From NCBI GenBank assembly GCA_031370675.1, contig JANMQT010000055.1:1-8079 (forward strand): DNA of 8,079 bases, given 5' to 3'. Positions 6,636 to 8,079 of the stretch are shown here, piece after piece. A model generated the notes under the pieces. It was not told where the DNA came from. It saw only the letters and a program-made list of their open reading frames with translations, and made no database searches. The translations under genes and the position numbers were made by a program. The DNA is from SZAS-18 sp031370675. GTDB taxonomy: Bacteria; Verrucomicrobiota; Verrucomicrobiia; Chthoniobacterales; SZAS-18. How positions within the stretch are numbered: the first letter of the stretch is position 1; each line of letters starts with the position of its first letter.

Positions 6636-6644
6636 CATCTGCGC

Positions 6645-7100
6645 CTATTTGGGGGTTGGAAAGCGGCTGGTCGAGCGGTCCTTGAAGCCACCCTTTGGCT
6701 TGTTCAGGCCGGGATGCTTTTTGATCGCGGGTCGCGGTTTTCCACCCTTCAATCCGCCATCGATGACCATCGGGAACGTCAGCATGTTCGTCTTGTTCTG
6801 CGCCCGGAGTTCGGGTTTGGCCTGGAGGACGTACGTCGCGTAGGCAATCGCCAAGCGGTCGGCGCGTTTGTCTCCGCTCGACTTTGCCACGCGCAATTGC
6901 GGCGTGCCGTTGGGTCCGCTCGGGACGGATTCAATCGTGATCTTGAATTCCTGGCCCTGCCAACTTTTCGGCCACGGCTTGGATTGCGCGCCGAACGATT
7001 CCGGCACGAGGATGGGTTCGGCCGCGGCGAGATGAGGCAGCGGAAATCCGTGGCTGACCAGCAGCGAGACGACGCCAACCACGAGCGCCCGGCGGTGCAC
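6645..7100 (-). CDS. Exported protein with one TonB-C-like module and basic tail
   Basis: 151-residue hypothetical protein, minus strand, with GTG start at 7100. AGGG (revcomp of 7104-7107) sits three bases upstream of the GTG, a close ribosome site. A signal peptide is seen: MHRR, hydrophobic core 6-15, probable cut after LAAA (A27) before EPILVPESF. Residues about 29-115 align almost without gaps to the N-terminal half of the neighbouring product (7167-7916). Shared features are EPI.VP, SKP.P..W, V.KSSGD.RAD (71-81), Y..YLL-like, KP.LRA.N and FP.V.D. The KSSGD element recalls the TonB C-terminal fold. The second module of the neighbour is missing. Instead there is a basic, Pro/Gly-rich tail (GGLKGGKPRPAIKKHPGLNK and on, 116-151). 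No membrane anchor besides the signal is seen. Function is unknown; periplasmic location is inferred. Confidence 0.72.
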   Translation of the reverse strand: MHRRALVVGVVSLLVSHGFPLPHLAAAEPILVPESFGAQSKPWPKSWQGQEFKITIESVPSGPNGTPQLRVAKSSGDKRADRLAIAYATYVLQAKPELRAQNKTNMLTFPMVIDGGLKGGKPRPAIKKHPGLNKPKGGFKDRSTSRFPTPK

Positions 7101-7108
7101 AATCCCTA

Positions 7109-7138
7109 AACGTATTCCGAATCAAACCGTTGATTCAA
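7109..7138 (-). promoter_or_regulatory. Candidate promoter of the short TonB-C-like gene, with dyad
   Basis: On the minus strand TTGAAT (revcomp of 7133-7138, four of six to TTGACA) and TACGTT (revcomp of 7109-7114, three of six) are 18 bp apart, just upstream of the GTG at 7100. The spacer and the -35 are covered by the perfect dyad at 7119-7136, so repression by a dimeric protein is conceivable. Confidence 0.35.
7119..7136. repeat. Perfect 7-bp inverted repeat with 4-base loop
   Basis: GAATCAA-ACCG-TTGATTC is exact over both 7-base arms. It lies in the 66-bp gap between the two paralogous minus-strand genes. It is AT-rich in a GC-rich setting and has no T-run on the minus strand after it, so it looks more like an operator than a rho-independent terminator. 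Confidence 0.6.
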
Positions 7139-7166
7139 GGCGAATTGCGACCGAAAATCGTTCCCC

Positions 7167-7916
7167 TTAGGGGGTGGTTGCCCGCCCGTAGGACGGTTCT
7201 GCGTTGCGCGGGTCCACGTTAAACGGCTTGTGGCCGCCCTGCAGATGGCCGGGCCGGCGAACGCGTCCGGCGACCGGTACGATCATCGCGGTACCCGCCT
7301 TGTCCGGCGCGCACCGCCAATGGGACTGTGCCCATCGGGTGACGACGCCGTCGATAAAGTCCGATCCACTCGACTTGAGGAGCGAAACTTGATCGACCTT
7401 GCCGGTGCCACCGAAGACGACCCGCATCACGACCGGACCACCGGCGCCGAAGTTGTCGCCGTTGCGGGGCCACTCGGGCGGCGAGATGTCGTAGCCCTTC
7501 AACCCCGCCTGATAGACGACTTCGCCCGGAGCGCTCGGCTTCACGATCGGGCGCGCGCCCGCGGCGGCGGCGGCGTCAACCATCAACGGAAAGTCGAGCT
7601 GGTTCACCGCGTTTTTGGCGCGCAGGTTCGGCTTCAGGTTGAGCAGGTAGCTGACGTAGTCGACGCCGATCTTGTCGGCGCGGACGTCGCCGCTGGATTT
7701 CTCAACGCGGACCCGGGCGGCGTTGCCGCCGGTGGCCGGTGACGTCACCACGACGATGAAGTGCTGGGATTTCCAATTCGCGGGAAGTGGTTTCGAGAGG
7801 GCGATGAAGGCGGGCGGAACCGGGATGGGTTCCGCGCGCGCTGCCGCCGAAAGAGCCAGCGCAGCGAAGGCGGCGGCCAGGGTGGCGAGCGCAGGGCGGA
7901 GCTTCGAGCGCAGCAT
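7167..7916 (-). CDS. Exported protein with two TonB-C-like modules
   Basis: 249-residue protein of unknown specific role, minus strand from ATG 7916. A signal peptide is clear: MLRSKLR, hydrophobic Ala/Leu core 8-24, cut probably after AARA (A28) before EPIPVPPAF. Module 1 (about 48-115) contains VRVEKSSGDVRADKIGVDYV and matches the only module of the neighbour at 6645-7100. Module 2 (about 141-220) is closer to the classical TonB C-terminal domain: VVMRVVFGGTGKVDQVSLLK, SSG (182-184), DFIDGVVTRWAQSHWRCAPD, G.AMIVPVAGRV. TonB itself has an N-terminal membrane anchor and a Pro-rich linker; neither is present, so this is unlikely to be an energy transducer working with ExbB/ExbD. Only one cysteine (C202) is in the mature part. 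No Shine-Dalgarno is visible before the ATG. The gene lies 66 bp upstream of its short paralogue and may be co-transcribed with it. Confidence 0.8.
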   Translation of the reverse strand: MLRSKLRPALATLAAAFAALALSAAARAEPIPVPPAFIALSKPLPANWKSQHFIVVVTSPATGGNAARVRVEKSSGDVRADKIGVDYVSYLLNLKPNLRAKNAVNQLDFPLMVDAAAAAGARPIVKPSAPGEVVYQAGLKGYDISPPEWPRNGDNFGAGGPVVMRVVFGGTGKVDQVSLLKSSGSDFIDGVVTRWAQSHWRCAPDKAGTAMIVPVAGRVRRPGHLQGGHKPFNVDPRNAEPSYGRATTP

Positions 7917-8079
7917 CGAACGAAATTGCTATCGCGCGGCCCCGCCGCCGTCACGCTCAAACTGCCCGGCCGGAGCGGAGGTTTGGAATGAAAAAATTCG
8001 TTTTGAGTCGGTAAGCGTGAGCTCCATTCCACGTATTTACGAATAGGCCGAAACGACGTCGGTTCTGATAGCAATTTCG
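7917..8079. promoter_or_regulatory. Right-edge intergenic region with 13-bp inverted repeat
   Basis: No gene is seen in this 163-bp stretch. It is bounded by the arms of a perfect inverted repeat, CGAAATTGCTATC (7921-7933) and GATAGCAATTTCG (8067-8079), and may continue past the window. A second nested pair, TCACGCT (7951-7957) with AGCGTGA (8014-8020), and the palindrome CCGGCCGG (7966-7973) lie inside. The left arm ends four bases from the start codon of the 249-residue protein. On that strand GTGACG, 17 bp, TAGCAA is a weak promoter-like pair. A divergent gene beyond the edge with the same leader motif is possible. Confidence 0.5.
7921..8079. repeat. Perfect 13-bp inverted repeat, arms 133 bp apart
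   Basis: The arms are 7921-7933 and 8067-8079, identical over all 13 bases when one is reverse-complemented. The right arm ends at the last base of the window, so its true length is unknown. No transposase or recognisable insertion sequence lies between the arms. Confidence 0.75.

Noticed and set aside
5658..6638. 326-codon minus-strand open frame across argB
   Set aside because: Antisense shadow of argB; no family features.
7163..7174. CCCCTTAGGGG dyad at the end of the 249-residue gene as a terminator
   Set aside because: At most 4 bp of stem with a 3-base loop, overlapping the stop codon. The minus strand downstream (AACGATTTTCGG) has only four T.
7921..8079. Insertion sequence or MITE bounded by the 13-bp inverted repeat
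   Set aside because: No transposase, no visible target-site duplication and the right side is cut by the window. Kept only as an inverted repeat of unknown role.
1..8079. CRISPR array, tRNA, rRNA, phage or defence genes
   Set aside because: No regularly spaced repeats, cloverleaf-like sequence, rRNA segments or phage/defence protein motifs were seen on either strand.

Overview
The window is GC-rich (by eye a little over 60% G+C) with densely packed, conventional bacterial genes. It looks like ordinary chromosome: there is no transposase, phage gene, CRISPR array, tRNA or rRNA, and base composition does not shift from gene to gene. The organism is probably a Gram-negative diderm, because there is a lipoprotein with a BamE/SmpA-like stretch and two secreted proteins with TonB-C-like modules. 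The combination (UbiD, argC-argJ-argB, secreted TonB-C-like paralogues, Rrf2 regulator) fits Verrucomicrobiota of the Opitutaceae type. That placement is an inference from gene content, not from a marker gene.

Layout, left to right: the N-terminal two thirds of MoaA (molybdopterin biosynthesis), minus strand, cut by the window edge (1-593). A small glycine/tryptophan-rich lipoprotein, plus strand (733-1236). An Rrf2-family regulator, minus strand (1233-1691), converging on the lipoprotein so that the two stop codons share one CTAG. A UbiD-type decarboxylase, plus strand (1799-3268), divergent from the regulator. Then argC, argJ and argB, all plus strand (3347-6635), separated by gaps of 78-83 bp that carry promoter-like sequences. 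Last, two minus-strand paralogues encoding exported proteins with TonB-C-like modules (6645-7100 and 7167-7916), followed by a 163-bp region that ends in one arm of a perfect 13-bp inverted repeat.

Functionally, the three arg genes cover consecutive or linked steps of ornithine synthesis. ArgB phosphorylates N-acetylglutamate, ArgC reduces the acyl phosphate, and ArgJ moves the acetyl group from N-acetylornithine back to glutamate. The N-terminal extension and C-terminal GxGT of ArgB match the arginine-inhibited class expected in an acetyl-recycling pathway. argD and argF are not in the window. The Rrf2 regulator lacks the three-cysteine Fe-S cluster loop.

I find no clear undescribed system. 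The points most worth a second look are the paired TonB-C-like exported proteins that lack a membrane anchor, the 13-bp inverted repeat at the right edge, the 7-bp dyad between the two paralogues, and the duplicated G7 tract in the lipoprotein gene.
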